Source: Streptomyces sp. MH60 (GTDB lineage: Bacteria > Actinomycetota > Actinomycetes > Streptomycetales > Streptomycetaceae). Taken from it: a DNA stretch of 64,000 bases. The notes under the pieces were generated by a model. It did no database searches, was not told where the DNA came from, and saw nothing but the letters and a program-made list of their open reading frames with translations. The stretch spans positions 1 through 64,000 of the forward strand of contig NZ_MULI01000011.1 of NCBI RefSeq assembly GCF_002939385.1. The letters run 5' to 3'. Below, one piece after another: positions 8,078 through 18,141 of this stretch (position 1 is the first letter of the stretch; the number at the start of each line of letters is the position of its first letter). The position numbers were made by a program, and so were the translations under genes.

Positions 8078-9904
8078 TCAGCCGTCGTACGACAGCCCGT
8101 GCCCGATGCGGAAGAGGAGCTCGGTCGGGTCGTCGGCCCGCTGGACGGGCACGGGCAGCTTGCCGCGCGGCTCGACCCGGCCGGCGATCACCCGAGCGGC
8201 GGCGCGCAGTTCGACCTCGGTCCAGCAGTAGCAGGCCAGCGAGGCCGGGATGTCGCCGAGGTGGGCGATGTCGTAGGGGTTGCGCACCGCGAGGTGGACG
8301 ACGGGGACGCCCGTCGCGCGCAGCCGGGACACCAGGGTGCGCTGGGCACTGGTGGCGCCGACGTTGTCGGTGGTGACGACCACCGCGTCCCGTCCCCGTG
8401 CGGCGGCCACGGCCTCGTCGATCTTCGCCGCGTCGGGCTCCCGGCCGGTGGCGAGGTGGGTGGTGCGGTAGCCCAGCTCCTCGAACGCCTTGGCCAGCTC
8501 GGGCACCGAGGTGCGGGTGTCGTCGGTCGGGAAGGCGGGACTGGCGCCGGTCACGAGCAGCTTCCGCTGCCCGCGGCGCAGCGGGAGCGCGTTGTCCTCG
8601 TTGACCAGCAGGGTGGTGGTGCGCTCGGCGATCCGGGCGGCGGCGAGCCGGTGCCCGCGGGCGCCGACGACCCGGTCGACCTCCCTCGGGGAGGTGTAGG
8701 GGCTGCCACGGAGCAGGCCGACCTTGTCCTTGACGCGCAGGATGCGCAGGACCGACTCGTCGAGCCGGTCCTCGGTGATCTCCCCGCCGCGTACGGCGGC
8801 CAGGACGCCGTGGTAGGCGACGTCGATGTCCGGCGGGAACAGCAGCTGGTCGACGCCGGCCTTGAGGGCGAGGACGGGCACGCGGTCGTCGCCGTACTTG
8901 GTGCGCACACCGGCCATGTTGAGGGCGTCGGTGACGATGACGCCGTCGAAGCCGAGTTCGTCGCGCAGTACGCCCTGGAGGATCGCGGGCGACAGGGTGG
9001 CCGGTTCGTTGCTGGGGTCGAGCGCGGGGACCTGGAGGTGCGCGGTCATGATCGAGTCGACGCCGGCGGCGATCGCGGCCCGGAAGGGCGGGGCGTCGAC
9101 GCGGTCCCACTCCTCGCGGGTGTGGGTGATCACCGGCAGTCCGGTGTGGCTGTCCTGTCCGGTGTCCCCGTGGCCCGGGAAGTGCTTGGCGCAGGCCACC
9201 ACGCCGCTCTGCTGGTAACCCGTCACCTGCGCGGCCACCATACGACCGACCTGGCGGGCGTCGGCGCCGAAGGAACGGACGTTGATGACGGGGTTGGCCG
9301 GATTCACGTTGACGTCGGCGACCGGGGCGAAGTTCTGGTGGATGCCCAGGGCGGCGAGTTCGGTGCCCGAGATCCGCCCGGCGGTGCGCGCGTCGGAGGG
9401 CGAGCGGCCCGCGCCGAGCGCCATCGCACCCGGCAACTGGGTGGCGCCGCTGCCGATGCGGACGTTCGCCCCGTGTTCCTGGTCGATGGAGATCAGGGAC
9501 GGGACGGGGGTGGGCAGGGCCAGCGAGGCCCGCTGCACGCCGTTCGTCAGGTCCGCGACCTGCCGGGGGTCCTGGATGTTGTTCGCCCAGCCGGAGAAGA
9601 GGATGACCCCGCCCACGTGGTACTTGGCGATCAGCTCGGCCACCGTGCGGACGCCGAGTTCTCGGAGGTTGCGGTCCTGGTCGAACTGGCTGGGGGAAGT
9701 CGCCGACGTGCCGTAGAAGTACGGGACGAACAGCTGGCCGATCCTGGCCTCGATGCTCATCCTGGAGATGATCTTCTTGAGGCGGTGGTCGCGCCCGTGC
9801 GCGGCCGCGGGGGTGGCCGTCACCCCCACGGCACCCGCCGTGCTCGCGGCGACCACGGTCGCGGAGGCGAGAACGGTCCGTCTGGACAGACTCCGGTCCT
9901 GCAT
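8078..9904 (-). CDS. Tat-exported glycoside hydrolase family 3 beta-N-acetylglucosaminidase (NagZ-like)
   Basis: A 608-residue exported protein. The N-terminus has a twin-arginine signal (SLSRRTVLASA) and an Ala-rich cleavage region ending PAAAHG. The catalytic GH3 domain has the NagZ-type block KHFPGHGDTGQDSH, whose Asp-His dyad acts as acid/base, and the nucleophile region VTDALNMAG. A GH3 C-terminal domain follows. It should release terminal GlcNAc from chitin or peptidoglycan fragments outside the cell. Start 9904 has AAGGAG upstream. About 100-125 bp upstream lie two dre-like boxes (10006-10030), so control by the GlcNAc regulator DasR is likely. Confidence 0.88.
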   Translation of the reverse strand: MQDRSLSRRTVLASATVVAASTAGAVGVTATPAAAHGRDHRLKKIISRMSIEARIGQLFVPYFYGTSATSPSQFDQDRNLRELGVRTVAELIAKYHVGGVILFSGWANNIQDPRQVADLTNGVQRASLALPTPVPSLISIDQEHGANVRIGSGATQLPGAMALGAGRSPSDARTAGRISGTELAALGIHQNFAPVADVNVNPANPVINVRSFGADARQVGRMVAAQVTGYQQSGVVACAKHFPGHGDTGQDSHTGLPVITHTREEWDRVDAPPFRAAIAAGVDSIMTAHLQVPALDPSNEPATLSPAILQGVLRDELGFDGVIVTDALNMAGVRTKYGDDRVPVLALKAGVDQLLFPPDIDVAYHGVLAAVRGGEITEDRLDESVLRILRVKDKVGLLRGSPYTSPREVDRVVGARGHRLAAARIAERTTTLLVNEDNALPLRRGQRKLLVTGASPAFPTDDTRTSVPELAKAFEELGYRTTHLATGREPDAAKIDEAVAAARGRDAVVVTTDNVGATSAQRTLVSRLRATGVPVVHLAVRNPYDIAHLGDIPASLACYCWTEVELRAAARVIAGRVEPRGKLPVPVQRADDPTELLFRIGHGLSYDG

Positions 9905-10005
9905 GCGGGCATGCTCCTTCCAGCCTTGCTCGTCAAGGGAGTTGAAGGAAACTTGAAGGACGCCGAACAGCGGGAAACGTAGCCTGCGCATCACGGGCGG
10001 GCAAG

Positions 10006-10030
10006 AGGTCTAGACAAAATAGGTCTAGGC
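10006..10030. promoter_or_regulatory. Tandem dre-like (DasR) boxes upstream of the GH3 glucosaminidase
   Basis: AGGTCTAGAC (10006-10015) and AGGTCTAGGC (10021-10030) are spaced 15 bp apart. The established DasR consensus core is TGGTCTAGACCA, so the first box is close to consensus on one side and the second matches mainly in its left half. The boxes partly overlap the 3' end of the neighbouring thioesterase gene, which is transcribed towards them. The target is the GlcNAc-releasing enzyme starting at 9904. Confidence 0.65.
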
Positions 10031-10504
10031 CAGGGCGGAGATCGAGCGGCCCGCCCACTCCGGAGCCGGTTCGGTCAGTTCCGTGAAGCGGCGCCGCACC
10101 GCGTCCGGGAACTCGGCGGCCCGGCCCGCCCGCTGGTCGACGTGGACCGCGAGCAGCTCCGTCGTCGCCACCGGGACCGCGCCGGACGGCGGCTCCGACT
10201 CCGGTCCGGACACCACGTACATCTCGTGCGTGAAGCGCGCCTTGCGCGCCGCCGCGCCCAGCACCCGGGTACGGACGGCGAGATGCGAGGCCGCGGGCAC
10301 TTCCCGCAGGAAACGGACGTGGGACTCGGCCGTGTAGAGGGAGCAGCCCGTGGTCTCGCGGTAGCCGGAGTCCAGACCCGTTCCGGTCATCAGCGCGTCC
10401 GTGGCGTGGCCGAAGACGAGGACGTAGAAGGCCTCGCTCAGATGGCCGTTGTAGTCGATCCACTCCGGGCGGACCGTGCTGTGGAACAGGGGGAGCCTCG
10501 TCAT
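10025..10504 (-). CDS. Hotdog-fold thioesterase, probable betainyl-CoA thioesterase of carnitine catabolism
   Basis: A 159-residue 4-hydroxybenzoyl-CoA-type thioesterase. The block RPEWIDYNGHLSEAFY carries the catalytic Asp (WIDYNGH). The ATG overlaps the stop of the carnitine dehydrogenase gene (ATGA), so the two are translated together. In known carnitine degradation clusters (CdhABC) such a thioesterase hydrolyses betainyl-CoA to glycine betaine and CoA. The last few codons run into the dre-like boxes of the next transcription unit. Confidence 0.78.
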   Translation of the reverse strand: MTRLPLFHSTVRPEWIDYNGHLSEAFYVLVFGHATDALMTGTGLDSGYRETTGCSLYTAESHVRFLREVPAASHLAVRTRVLGAAARKARFTHEMYVVSGPESEPPSGAVPVATTELLAVHVDQRAGRAAEFPDAVRRRFTELTEPAPEWAGRSISALA

Positions 10505-11457
10505 CGGGAGCCCTCCGCGCGGTCCAGGCGGCCGGTGGCGCGCAGCACGTCGACGACGCCCCGGTCGCGTTCGGCCACCAGGTCCGCGAGGGAACGGCCG
10601 TCCGCCGCCTCGTCGCAGCCCGCCACCACGGCGTCGTACAACTCCTTGTCCAGCTCCGGCGCTTCGAGGCGCGTCCACGGCGACTTCAGGGACGGGCCGA
10701 AGTGGTCCAGCATGTGTGCCATGCCGCCCTCGCCGCCCGCGAGCGCGAAGGTCAGCATCGGCCCCATCACCGCCCAGCGCAGCCCCGGACCCTCGGTGAT
10801 CGACAGGTCGATGTCCCGGACCGTCGCCTCGCCGTTCGCGACCATGTGCAGCGCCTCGCGCCACAGGGCCTCCTGGAGGCGGTTCGCGATGAACCCCGGT
10901 ACCTCGTTGTCCATCGTGATGACGGACTTGCCCGCGACCTCGTAGAAGCGGGCGGCCCAGGAGATGGCCGCCGCGTCGGTGCGCTCGCCGCCGACGACCT
11001 CGACCAGCGGGATGAGATAGGGCGGGTTGAACGGATGCCCGACGACCAGGCGGGACGGGTCGGCGGCCGTCGTCTGCATGTCGGTCATCGGATAGCCGGA
11101 GGTGGAGGAGGCGATGACGACGCCTGGCGGTGTCGCCGCGTCCAGGCGGGCCAGCAGGTCACGCTTGAGGTCGAGCTTCTCGGGCGCGCTCTCCTGGACG
11201 AAGTCGGCGTGGGCGACGGCCTGTTCGAGGGTGTCGGTCACGGTGAGCCGGTCGGTCGACGCGCCGTCGGCGAGGCCGAGGAGGGTGAGCGTCGGCCAGG
11301 CCGCGTCGACCAGGCGGCGCAGTTTCCGCGAGGCGTCGGGCGCCGGGTCCCAGGCGGTCACGTCGTAGCCGCGCGCCAGGAAGTGGGCGACCCAGCCGCC
11401 GCCGATGACTCCGGCGCCGACGCAGGCGACGCGGCGGACGTTCTCGGGTGAGGTCAT
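10501..11457 (-). CDS. 3-hydroxyacyl-CoA-dehydrogenase-like protein, probable L-carnitine dehydrogenase
   Basis: A 318-residue NAD-dependent dehydrogenase. It starts with the Rossmann motif VACVGAGVIGGGWVAHF and carries the family segments SSTSGYPMTDMQ and VVGHPFNPPYLIPLVEVV. The last of these contains the catalytic His-Pro-Phe-Asn-Pro. With the BKACE enzyme upstream and the thioesterase downstream it forms the carnitine to 3-dehydrocarnitine step. Start 11457 has AAAGGA 7 bp upstream and lies 35 bp after the upstream gene. True fatty-acid hydroxyacyl-CoA dehydrogenase is less likely given the neighbours. Confidence 0.82.
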   Translation of the reverse strand: MTSPENVRRVACVGAGVIGGGWVAHFLARGYDVTAWDPAPDASRKLRRLVDAAWPTLTLLGLADGASTDRLTVTDTLEQAVAHADFVQESAPEKLDLKRDLLARLDAATPPGVVIASSTSGYPMTDMQTTAADPSRLVVGHPFNPPYLIPLVEVVGGERTDAAAISWAARFYEVAGKSVITMDNEVPGFIANRLQEALWREALHMVANGEATVRDIDLSITEGPGLRWAVMGPMLTFALAGGEGGMAHMLDHFGPSLKSPWTRLEAPELDKELYDAVVAGCDEAADGRSLADLVAERDRGVVDVLRATGRLDRAEGSR

Positions 11458-11492
11458 GAGGGAATCCTTTGTCGTCCGGGCGGACACGCGGG

Positions 11493-12386
11493 CTACTTGC
11501 GGGGCTTGAGACCGAGGACGGCGCGGGCCTCGTCCGGCGTCGCGACGCGGGCGCCGATCGACTCGGTGATGGTCACCGCCCGCTCGACGAGCTGGGCGTT
11601 GGTCGCCTTGTTGCCCTTGCCGAGGTACAGGTTGTCCTCCAGGCCCACGCGGACGTGACCGCCGAGCAGGATCGACTGGGCGACCCACGGCATCTGCATC
11701 CGGCCGAGCGCGAAGCTCGCCCAACGCGCGCCCTCCGGAAGCATGGCGACCATCGACTGGAGCACCCCGGGGTCCGCGGGCGCGCCCCACGGGATGCCCA
11801 TGCAGAGCTGGAACACCGTCGGGTCGTCGAGCAGGCCCTCCGCGAGCAACTGCTTGGCGAACCAGAGCTGCCCCGTGTCGAAGATCTCCAGCTCGGGCCG
11901 TACACCCAGCTCCTGGATGCGCCGCGCGCCCGCGCGCAGCATGTCGGGCGTGGAGACGTAGAGGTTCGAGCCGTCGCCGAAGTTGAGCGAACCGCAGTCC
12001 AGCGTGCAGATGTCCGGAAGCAGGTCCTCGACGTGCGGAAGCCGTTCCAGCCCGCTGACGAGGTCGGTGCCGGGGAGGTGGGTGAGCGGGTCGTCCGGGT
12101 CGATGACCAGGTCGCCGCCCATGCCGGCGGTGAGGTTGATGACGACGTCGGTGCCGGTCTCCTTGACGCGCTCGACGACCTCCCGGTACAGCTTCGGGTC
12201 GCGGGACGGATCGCCGGTCTCCGGGTCGCGTACGTGGATGTGGACGACGGCCGCTCCGGCGGCGGCCGCCTCCACGGCGTTCCTGGCTATCTGCTCCGGG
12301 GTGACGGGCACGTGGGGGCTCTTGCGGACGGTGTCGCCGGCGCCGGTGAGCGCGCAGGTGATGATGACGTTCTCGGTCATGGGCAT
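11493..12386 (-). CDS. BKACE family (DUF849) beta-keto acid cleavage enzyme, probable 3-dehydrocarnitine cleavage
   Basis: A 297-residue Zn-dependent beta-keto acid cleavage enzyme. Visible family features are [11 protein letters not shown] with KSPHVPVTP at the N-terminus, the metal-binding [12 protein letters not shown], and [17 protein letters not shown] enzymes transfer acetyl from acetyl-CoA; in carnitine operons they turn 3-dehydrocarnitine plus acetyl-CoA into betainyl-CoA and acetoacetate. First gene of a three-gene leftward operon. ATG 12386 has GGGAG 8 bp upstream; ATG 12380 is an alternative. Confidence 0.85.
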   Translation of the reverse strand: MPMTENVIITCALTGAGDTVRKSPHVPVTPEQIARNAVEAAAAGAAVVHIHVRDPETGDPSRDPKLYREVVERVKETGTDVVINLTAGMGGDLVIDPDDPLTHLPGTDLVSGLERLPHVEDLLPDICTLDCGSLNFGDGSNLYVSTPDMLRAGARRIQELGVRPELEIFDTGQLWFAKQLLAEGLLDDPTVFQLCMGIPWGAPADPGVLQSMVAMLPEGARWASFALGRMQMPWVAQSILLGGHVRVGLEDNLYLGKGNKATNAQLVERAVTITESIGARVATPDEARAVLGLKPRK

Positions 12387-12463
12387 ACGGGAACTCCCGG
12401 GGTCGGGGCTTTTGTTGCCACTGGGCCGGCTACCGGCCCGGCTTCGGTCTGCTTCGGTCCGGT

Positions 12464-13339
12464 CTACGGGGCCAGAATCGTGTCGGTGACATGGGTGGTC
12501 AGCGCCGCGTGCATCGCGTCCGCGGCCGCGGCGGACGACGGCCCGCTCACCGAGAGGACGTGTGTCGCCAGGCCGTCGATCAGCGCGGTGAGCGTCAGTG
12601 CCGCCGCCTGCGGATCGAGCCCGGCGCGGAACACGCCCTGTGCGACACCCCGGCGTACGACGTCGGCGACGGTCTCCCGCCACTGCCGGTAGTACTCGGA
12701 GTGCAGCCGGCCCACCGCGGTCGAGCGGGCGGCCTCGGCCCACAGGTCGAGCCACACCGCCCACTGGCGGCGCTGCTGCGCGGTGCGCGGCGTCTGCAGC
12801 GCGATGAGCTGGCGCAGCTCCGCCGCCGCGTCGTCCGCCTCGGCGAGCCGGGCGGCACGGCGCGCGGTGTCCTCGTCCATGCACCAGCGCACGGCCGCCT
12901 CCAGGAGTTCGGCGCGGCCGGGGAAGTGGTAGTGGATCGCGGCGCTGCTGGTGGCGCAGGCGCGGGCGATGTCGGCGACCCGCACCGCGTGGAAGCCGTG
13001 CTCCGCGATCAGCCGGACCGTCTCGCGGACGATCTGCAGCGGCCGCCCGCCCTCGACCCCGGCGGACGGCTCCGTGTCCTTCTCGCGGGGCCGGGTGCCG
13101 AGCAGCCAGCCCGCGTCCACCCGCCCCTCGTCGGCGATCCGGGCCAGCTCCGCGGCCGTGAAGCGACGGGTGCCGCTCAGCGAACGCGACAGTTTGGACG
13201 GATCCATGACGACACGGCGCGCGAACTCGCGCTGGCTGACGCCCGCGACCGCGATGACCTCGCGGACGCGGGCGGCGGTGTCGGCGATCGGTGCGCCGTC
13301 GGGGGCGTCGTCGGTTTCCACGGGCACGACCCTAGACAT
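12464..13339 (-). CDS. XRE-TetR fusion transcriptional regulator
   Basis: A 291-residue protein with two DNA-binding domains. Residues about 18-75 form a Cro/XRE helix-turn-helix ([20 protein letters not shown], followed by the ALARIAD-like helix). After a short linker, residues about 100-150 are a complete TetR N-terminal domain ([20 protein letters not shown]). A TetR ligand-binding region extends to the C-terminus. It lies 77 bp upstream of the carnitine operon in the same orientation, so it probably controls it. A perfect 7+6+7 dyad lies 64 bp before its start. The ATG lacks a strong ribosome-binding site, and internal GTG codons nearby are alternatives that keep both domains. Confidence 0.8.
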   Translation of the reverse strand: MSRVVPVETDDAPDGAPIADTAARVREVIAVAGVSQREFARRVVMDPSKLSRSLSGTRRFTAAELARIADEGRVDAGWLLGTRPREKDTEPSAGVEGGRPLQIVRETVRLIAEHGFHAVRVADIARACATSSAAIHYHFPGRAELLEAAVRWCMDEDTARRAARLAEADDAAAELRQLIALQTPRTAQQRRQWAVWLDLWAEAARSTAVGRLHSEYYRQWRETVADVVRRGVAQGVFRAGLDPQAAALTLTALIDGLATHVLSVSGPSSAAAADAMHAALTTHVTDTILAP

Positions 13340-13402
13340 GTGTTGCGGAAAACTCAACGGAAAGGGAGAAGGAATCCCCTGATGCAGAGCATTATTGAGC
13401 AG

Positions 13403-13422
13403 CTGACTGATGCGCCAGTCAG
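13403..13422. promoter_or_regulatory. Perfect inverted repeat, candidate operator of the XRE-TetR regulator
   Basis: CTGACTG, six-base spacer ATGCGC, CAGTCAG. Both arms match at 7 of 7 positions and the spacer is itself nearly symmetric. The size and spacing suit a TetR-family dimer, and the site lies upstream of the regulator gene. Confidence 0.55.
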
Positions 13423-13553
13423 AAGCGCAACGGGTCGATGGCGACGGGGGAGGGGACCGCCCCCGCGAGCCCCGTTCCATCACGGTTGAGTACCGGGCCG
13501 GAACTGTGGCTTCCGTCACAGCAAACGCGATCTTGGCCTGGTGAGATCGCCGG

Positions 13554-14606
13554 ATGCTCGGTTTCCTCGTCCGTCTCCTGCCCTTCTGGGTCCGCGAGCC
13601 GCTGCTCATCGTCGTCGGGTCCGTTTTCGGCGTGCGCATCATGTATCTCGCCTACCGCGACGGCGAGTGGGTGGCGGCCGGGATCGGTCTGGCCTTCCTG
13701 GTGTTCACCGCGGTGCGGATCCACACGGTGGCCCAGGCCCTGCGCGCACGCCGTACTACGGCCCCGCAACCGCAGCCGGAACTCCAGCCCCAGCGGCAGC
13801 CGGAACTCCAGCCCCAGCGGCAGCCGGAACCCCAGCCGGAACCCCAGCCCCAGCCCCAGCCGCAGCGCCCGGCTGCGCCGCGCCCCACCACCCCGACCGC
13901 TCCGGAGAAGGAACCCAACGCGTGGGGCCAGGCGTTCGCGGCCGTGGCCGTCTTCGCGGCACTCGGGGCGGCGGCGTGGCTGGGCCCGAACCTGCTGCCC
14001 TCCGAGGACGACGGCACACCGCGGGCCGCCTCGTGTGCGAGCGGTGAGGACGAGAAACTGCCGGCCGCCTACAAGAAGACGCCCCGAGCCGTGACCGGCG
14101 AGGAACTGTGCAAGGCGCTCAACAGGTCCGACCTGGCCCAGCTCCTCGGGACGCCCGCGGAGACCGCGACCGTGGCCTCCGGCACCAGCGACACCGCCCC
14201 GCTGACCGACGGGAAGGTCGCCCAGCCGGGGGCCGAGGTCCAGTTCGACACGTACACCGTGAACGTCTCGGTCACGTACAACCAGTTGTCGATCGCCCAG
14301 TACGTCAAGTTGATGAAGTACGGCGAGGAGACGGACGTCAAGACACTGTCCGTCCTCGGCCGGCCCGCGGTCCTCGCCTCGGACCACACCATGAAGATCG
14401 AGATCAACCTGGGGGGCGGCAGCTCCGGCGGACCGGTCGAACAGGGCCCCCTGGCCCGCACCTTGTCCGTGGCCCTGGACGAGAAGGACCAGGGCGGCTA
14501 CTACGACATCACCGTGTGGAGCGCCTCCGGAGCCCTCCCGGACGACACCGCCCTCCTGGACATCGCCGAGAAGGTTCTCCCGACGATCCCCGAACAGCCC
14601 GTGTGA
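13554..14606 (+). CDS. Membrane protein with Pro/Gln-rich linker and extracytoplasmic domain (DUF6215-like)
   Basis: A 350-residue protein of unknown function. Two N-terminal hydrophobic segments (about residues 4-26 and 38-56) are followed by a Pro/Gln-rich stretch at about 71-100 made of repeated PQPEL and QPQRQ units. A third membrane segment lies near residue 130. A soluble domain of about 200 residues with two cysteines near its start completes the protein. The C-terminal half resembles streptomycete proteins annotated DUF6215; this is from memory. The linker DNA (about 13765-13870) is a degenerate CAGCC-type repeat. It is flanked by the regulator region on the left and a convergent gene on the right. 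Confidence 0.7.
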   Translation: MLGFLVRLLPFWVREPLLIVVGSVFGVRIMYLAYRDGEWVAAGIGLAFLVFTAVRIHTVAQALRARRTTAPQPQPELQPQRQPELQPQRQPEPQPEPQPQPQPQRPAAPRPTTPTAPEKEPNAWGQAFAAVAVFAALGAAAWLGPNLLPSEDDGTPRAASCASGEDEKLPAAYKKTPRAVTGEELCKALNRSDLAQLLGTPAETATVASGTSDTAPLTDGKVAQPGAEVQFDTYTVNVSVTYNQLSIAQYVKLMKYGEETDVKTLSVLGRPAVLASDHTMKIEINLGGGSSGGPVEQGPLARTLSVALDEKDQGGYYDITVWSASGALPDDTALLDIAEKVLPTIPEQPV

Positions 14607-14643
14607 CGAGCCGGGCCCTCCACCTCCGCCGACGCCGGGGCGG

Positions 14644-15360
14644 CTACTTCTTGTGCGCCACGTACACGGTGTTGGTCGCGGTGCCGCCCTGGAGAGGATT
14701 GTCGAACGTGACGACGTGAGCCTGCGGTGCGGCGAAGGCGTCCGCGAGCGCGGAGGTGAACTGCTCGTCCGGCGGGTCGTTCGACCACAGGGCGAACACT
14801 CCGCCGGGGTGGAGGTGCGTTGCCAGAGCGCGGAGCCCGGCGGGCCGGTAGAGGGCGGCGTGGCGGGGGTTGAGTACGTGGCTCGGCGAGTGGTCGATGT
14901 CCAGCAGGACCGCGTGGAAACGACGGCCCGGCATCGTCGGGTCCAGTCCACCGGGGTCGGCGGCCAACGCGAAGAAGTCGCCGTGCACCAGTCGGCAGCG
15001 CGCGTCGGAGGTCAGCGCGGTACCGAGGGGGACCAGCCCGCGCCGGTGCCAGTCGATGACTTCGGCGAGTGCGTCGATCACCGTGAGGGTGCCCGTCCGG
15101 GGGTCGTCCAGCGCGGCCCGGGCGGTGTATCCCAGTCCGAGTCCGCCGACGGCCACGTCCAGCCGGGTGTCCGGCAGCCTCGCCAGCCCCAGTTCGGCCA
15201 GCGCGATCTCGCCGGCCGTGAAGAGGCTGGACATCAGGAACTCGTCGTCCAGTTTCACCTCGTAGACGTCCTCGCCCGTCGCCGGATGGCGGCGCCTTCG
15301 CAGGCTGATGTCACCGATCGGCGTCTGCCGCCAGTCGATCTCCTCGAAACGCAGACTCAT
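14644..15360 (-). CDS. Spermidine-synthase-like SAM-dependent methyltransferase-fold protein
   Basis: A 238-residue Rossmann protein of the spermidine synthase/methyltransferase type. The nucleotide-binding segment is DVAVGGLGLGYTARAAL, followed by the acidic strand end TVIDALAEVIDWH and LLDIDHSPSHVL. It lacks the typical N-terminal aminopropyltransferase barrel and may not make polyamines. The ATG overlaps the stop of the MerR gene (ATGA), so the two are co-expressed. The reaction is not determined. Confidence 0.7.
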   Translation of the reverse strand: MSLRFEEIDWRQTPIGDISLRRRRHPATGEDVYEVKLDDEFLMSSLFTAGEIALAELGLARLPDTRLDVAVGGLGLGYTARAALDDPRTGTLTVIDALAEVIDWHRRGLVPLGTALTSDARCRLVHGDFFALAADPGGLDPTMPGRRFHAVLLDIDHSPSHVLNPRHAALYRPAGLRALATHLHPGGVFALWSNDPPDEQFTSALADAFAAPQAHVVTFDNPLQGGTATNTVYVAHKK

Positions 15361-15809
15361 CCGTTCGCCTCTCCCTCGCCCGCCACCGTGCGGGCCGCTG
15401 CCTGCCGGGAGTCGGTCTCGAGCCTTCGCCGCAGGGTGGCGGCGAAGTCCTCGGCCATCGTCAGGCGCGCGCGCAAGGTCTCGCAGCGCGCGTCGGCCAC
15501 CTTCCGGTAGGAGTCGAGACGCTCCCGCAGCCGTTCCCTCTCCTCGCCGACCGGTGGCTCACCGGGTGCGGCGAGCCGGTCGGTGATGTCCAGCAGGTCC
15601 CGCATCTCCTCGAGGGAGAAGTCCAGCGGCTTCATGCGGCGGATCACCATGAGCCGGTCGACATCGGACTCCGTGTAGAGGCGGAAACCGCCCTTGCTGC
15701 GGGCCGAGGGAATGACCAGGCCGACCTCTTCGTAGTGACGGATCGTACGCAGCGACAAACCGGTCCGTTCGGCCACCTCGCCGATCTGCATGTGCCGCTG
15801 TTCCGTCAT
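15357..15809 (-). CDS. MerR-family transcriptional regulator
   Basis: A 150-residue MerR protein. The winged helix is QIGEVAERTGLSLRTIRHYEE, with the wing RSKGGFRLYTESDVDRL. A coiled-coil dimerisation helix follows, and the tail has no obvious cysteine ligand cluster. It heads a two-gene leftward operon with the methyltransferase-like gene. It is divergent from the SulP transporter, and a 30-bp dyad (15855-15884) in the shared intergenic region is the likely binding site. Confidence 0.88.
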   Translation of the reverse strand: MTEQRHMQIGEVAERTGLSLRTIRHYEEVGLVIPSARSKGGFRLYTESDVDRLMVIRRMKPLDFSLEEMRDLLDITDRLAAPGEPPVGEERERLRERLDSYRKVADARCETLRARLTMAEDFAATLRRRLETDSRQAAARTVAGEGEANG

Positions 15810-15854
15810 CGTCCTGCCGTCTCTGTCCGTTCGGTCCGCCTGGGCTTCGAGAAC

Positions 15855-15884
15855 ACACTCTGCCCTTACGTCAGGGTAGAGTGT
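15855..15884. promoter_or_regulatory. 30-bp dyad, probable MerR operator between merR and sulP
   Basis: The arms ACACTCTGCCCTTAC and GTCAGGGTAGAGTGT are inverted with 13 of 15 pairs matching. MerR regulators bind dyads lying between long-spaced -35 and -10 elements, and TAGAGT at 15877-15882 could be the rightward -10. The site is 46 bp upstream of the MerR start. Confidence 0.6.
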
Positions 15885-16067
15885 CCATGGCGGCGCTGAA
15901 GACCTCCGGGCAATGATGCCCGACCGGCGACCTGAGAGTTGCCGCCCTGTCCGGCAGGGCCCCCGCCGAGGCGGCTGGACCGCCGGACGATTCCTCACCG
16001 GGATCACGTACGCCGAGCGCGTGTGTCCAGCGGCAACGGACGCGTGCGCCTGAACAGGAACGGTTGC
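15885..16067 (+). other. GC-rich leader of the SulP gene with several hairpins
   Basis: This is the untranslated stretch before the SulP start. It holds compact inverted repeats such as GCCCTG-TCCGG-CAGGGC and GGGCA-ATGA-TGCCC, and a 9-codon reading frame from ATG 15887. No known riboswitch consensus was recognised. It may be a regulatory leader or simply GC-rich spacer. Confidence 0.3.
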
Positions 16068-17570
<1,503 letters not shown>

Positions 17571-17604
17571 GGAAGCGTGAGTCGGTCACTGAGGCCGCGC
17601 CCGG

Positions 17605-18024
17605 TCACGCCCCCTGCCGCGCGTCGATCTCGGCGACGAGGGCCTCGACGCGAGCCCTGATCTCGTCGCGGATCGGGCGGACGGCGTCGACGCCTTGGCC
17701 GGCCGGGTCTTCCAGGGTCCAGTCGAGGTACTTCTTGCCGGGAAAGACGGGACAGGCGTCGCCACAGCCCATGGTGATGACGTAGTCGGACGCCTGGACG
17801 GCCTCGGTGGTCAGGACCTTCGGCCTGGCGCCGGCAATGTCGACACCGACCTCCTTCATCGCCTCCACGGCGGCCGGGTTGACCTGCTCGCCCGGGACGG
17901 AGCCGGCCGAGCGGACCTCGACGCGGTCGCCCGCGAGGTGCTGGAGGAAGCCGGCGGCCATCTGGGAGCGGCCGGCGTTGTGGACGCAGACGAACAGCAC
18001 GGAGGCGAGCGGAGCGGAGGGCAT
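17605..18024 (-). CDS. arsC: Arsenate reductase ArsC, low-molecular-weight phosphatase type
   Basis: A 139-residue thioredoxin-coupled ArsC. It has the phosphatase loop VCVHNAGRSQMAAGF with the nucleophilic Cys, the redox pair in TMGCGDACPVFPGK, and the closing acid region KYLDWTLEDPAG. It reduces arsenate to arsenite for export by the divergently encoded Acr3. Start 18024 is preceded by GAAGGAAG; an in-frame GTG at 18039 is less likely. Confidence 0.92.
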   Translation of the reverse strand: MPSAPLASVLFVCVHNAGRSQMAAGFLQHLAGDRVEVRSAGSVPGEQVNPAAVEAMKEVGVDIAGARPKVLTTEAVQASDYVITMGCGDACPVFPGKKYLDWTLEDPAGQGVDAVRPIRDEIRARVEALVAEIDARQGA

Positions 18025-18109
18025 GCGTGCTTCCTTCACGGAGTGAGCGAGCCTTCATGTCGTCGCGGGTTCGGCGGATCGACCGGCCCATGGATCAGCC
18101 TCGGCTGTT

Positions 18110-18125
18110 ATCAGTGTCGGGTGAT
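18110..18125. promoter_or_regulatory. Candidate ArsR operator between arsC and arsR
   Basis: ATCA, eight-base spacer, TGAT, within the 117-bp divergent intergenic region and 17 bp before the arsR start. ArsR/SmtB sites typically contain ATCA and TGAT half-sites, and binding here would block arsR-acr3 and probably arsC. Confidence 0.4.
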
Positions 18126-18141
18126 GTGAGAGTATCAGCCC

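Noticed and set aside
5978..9982. A 1334-codon + strand frame across the ABC transporter and antisense to the GH3 gene
   Set aside because: It overlaps two motif-verified genes in other frames and has shadow composition.
15887..15916. Nine-codon leader peptide before sulP
   Set aside because: No ribosome-binding site, and the predicted transcript start lies at or after its ATG. Kept only as part of the leader description.
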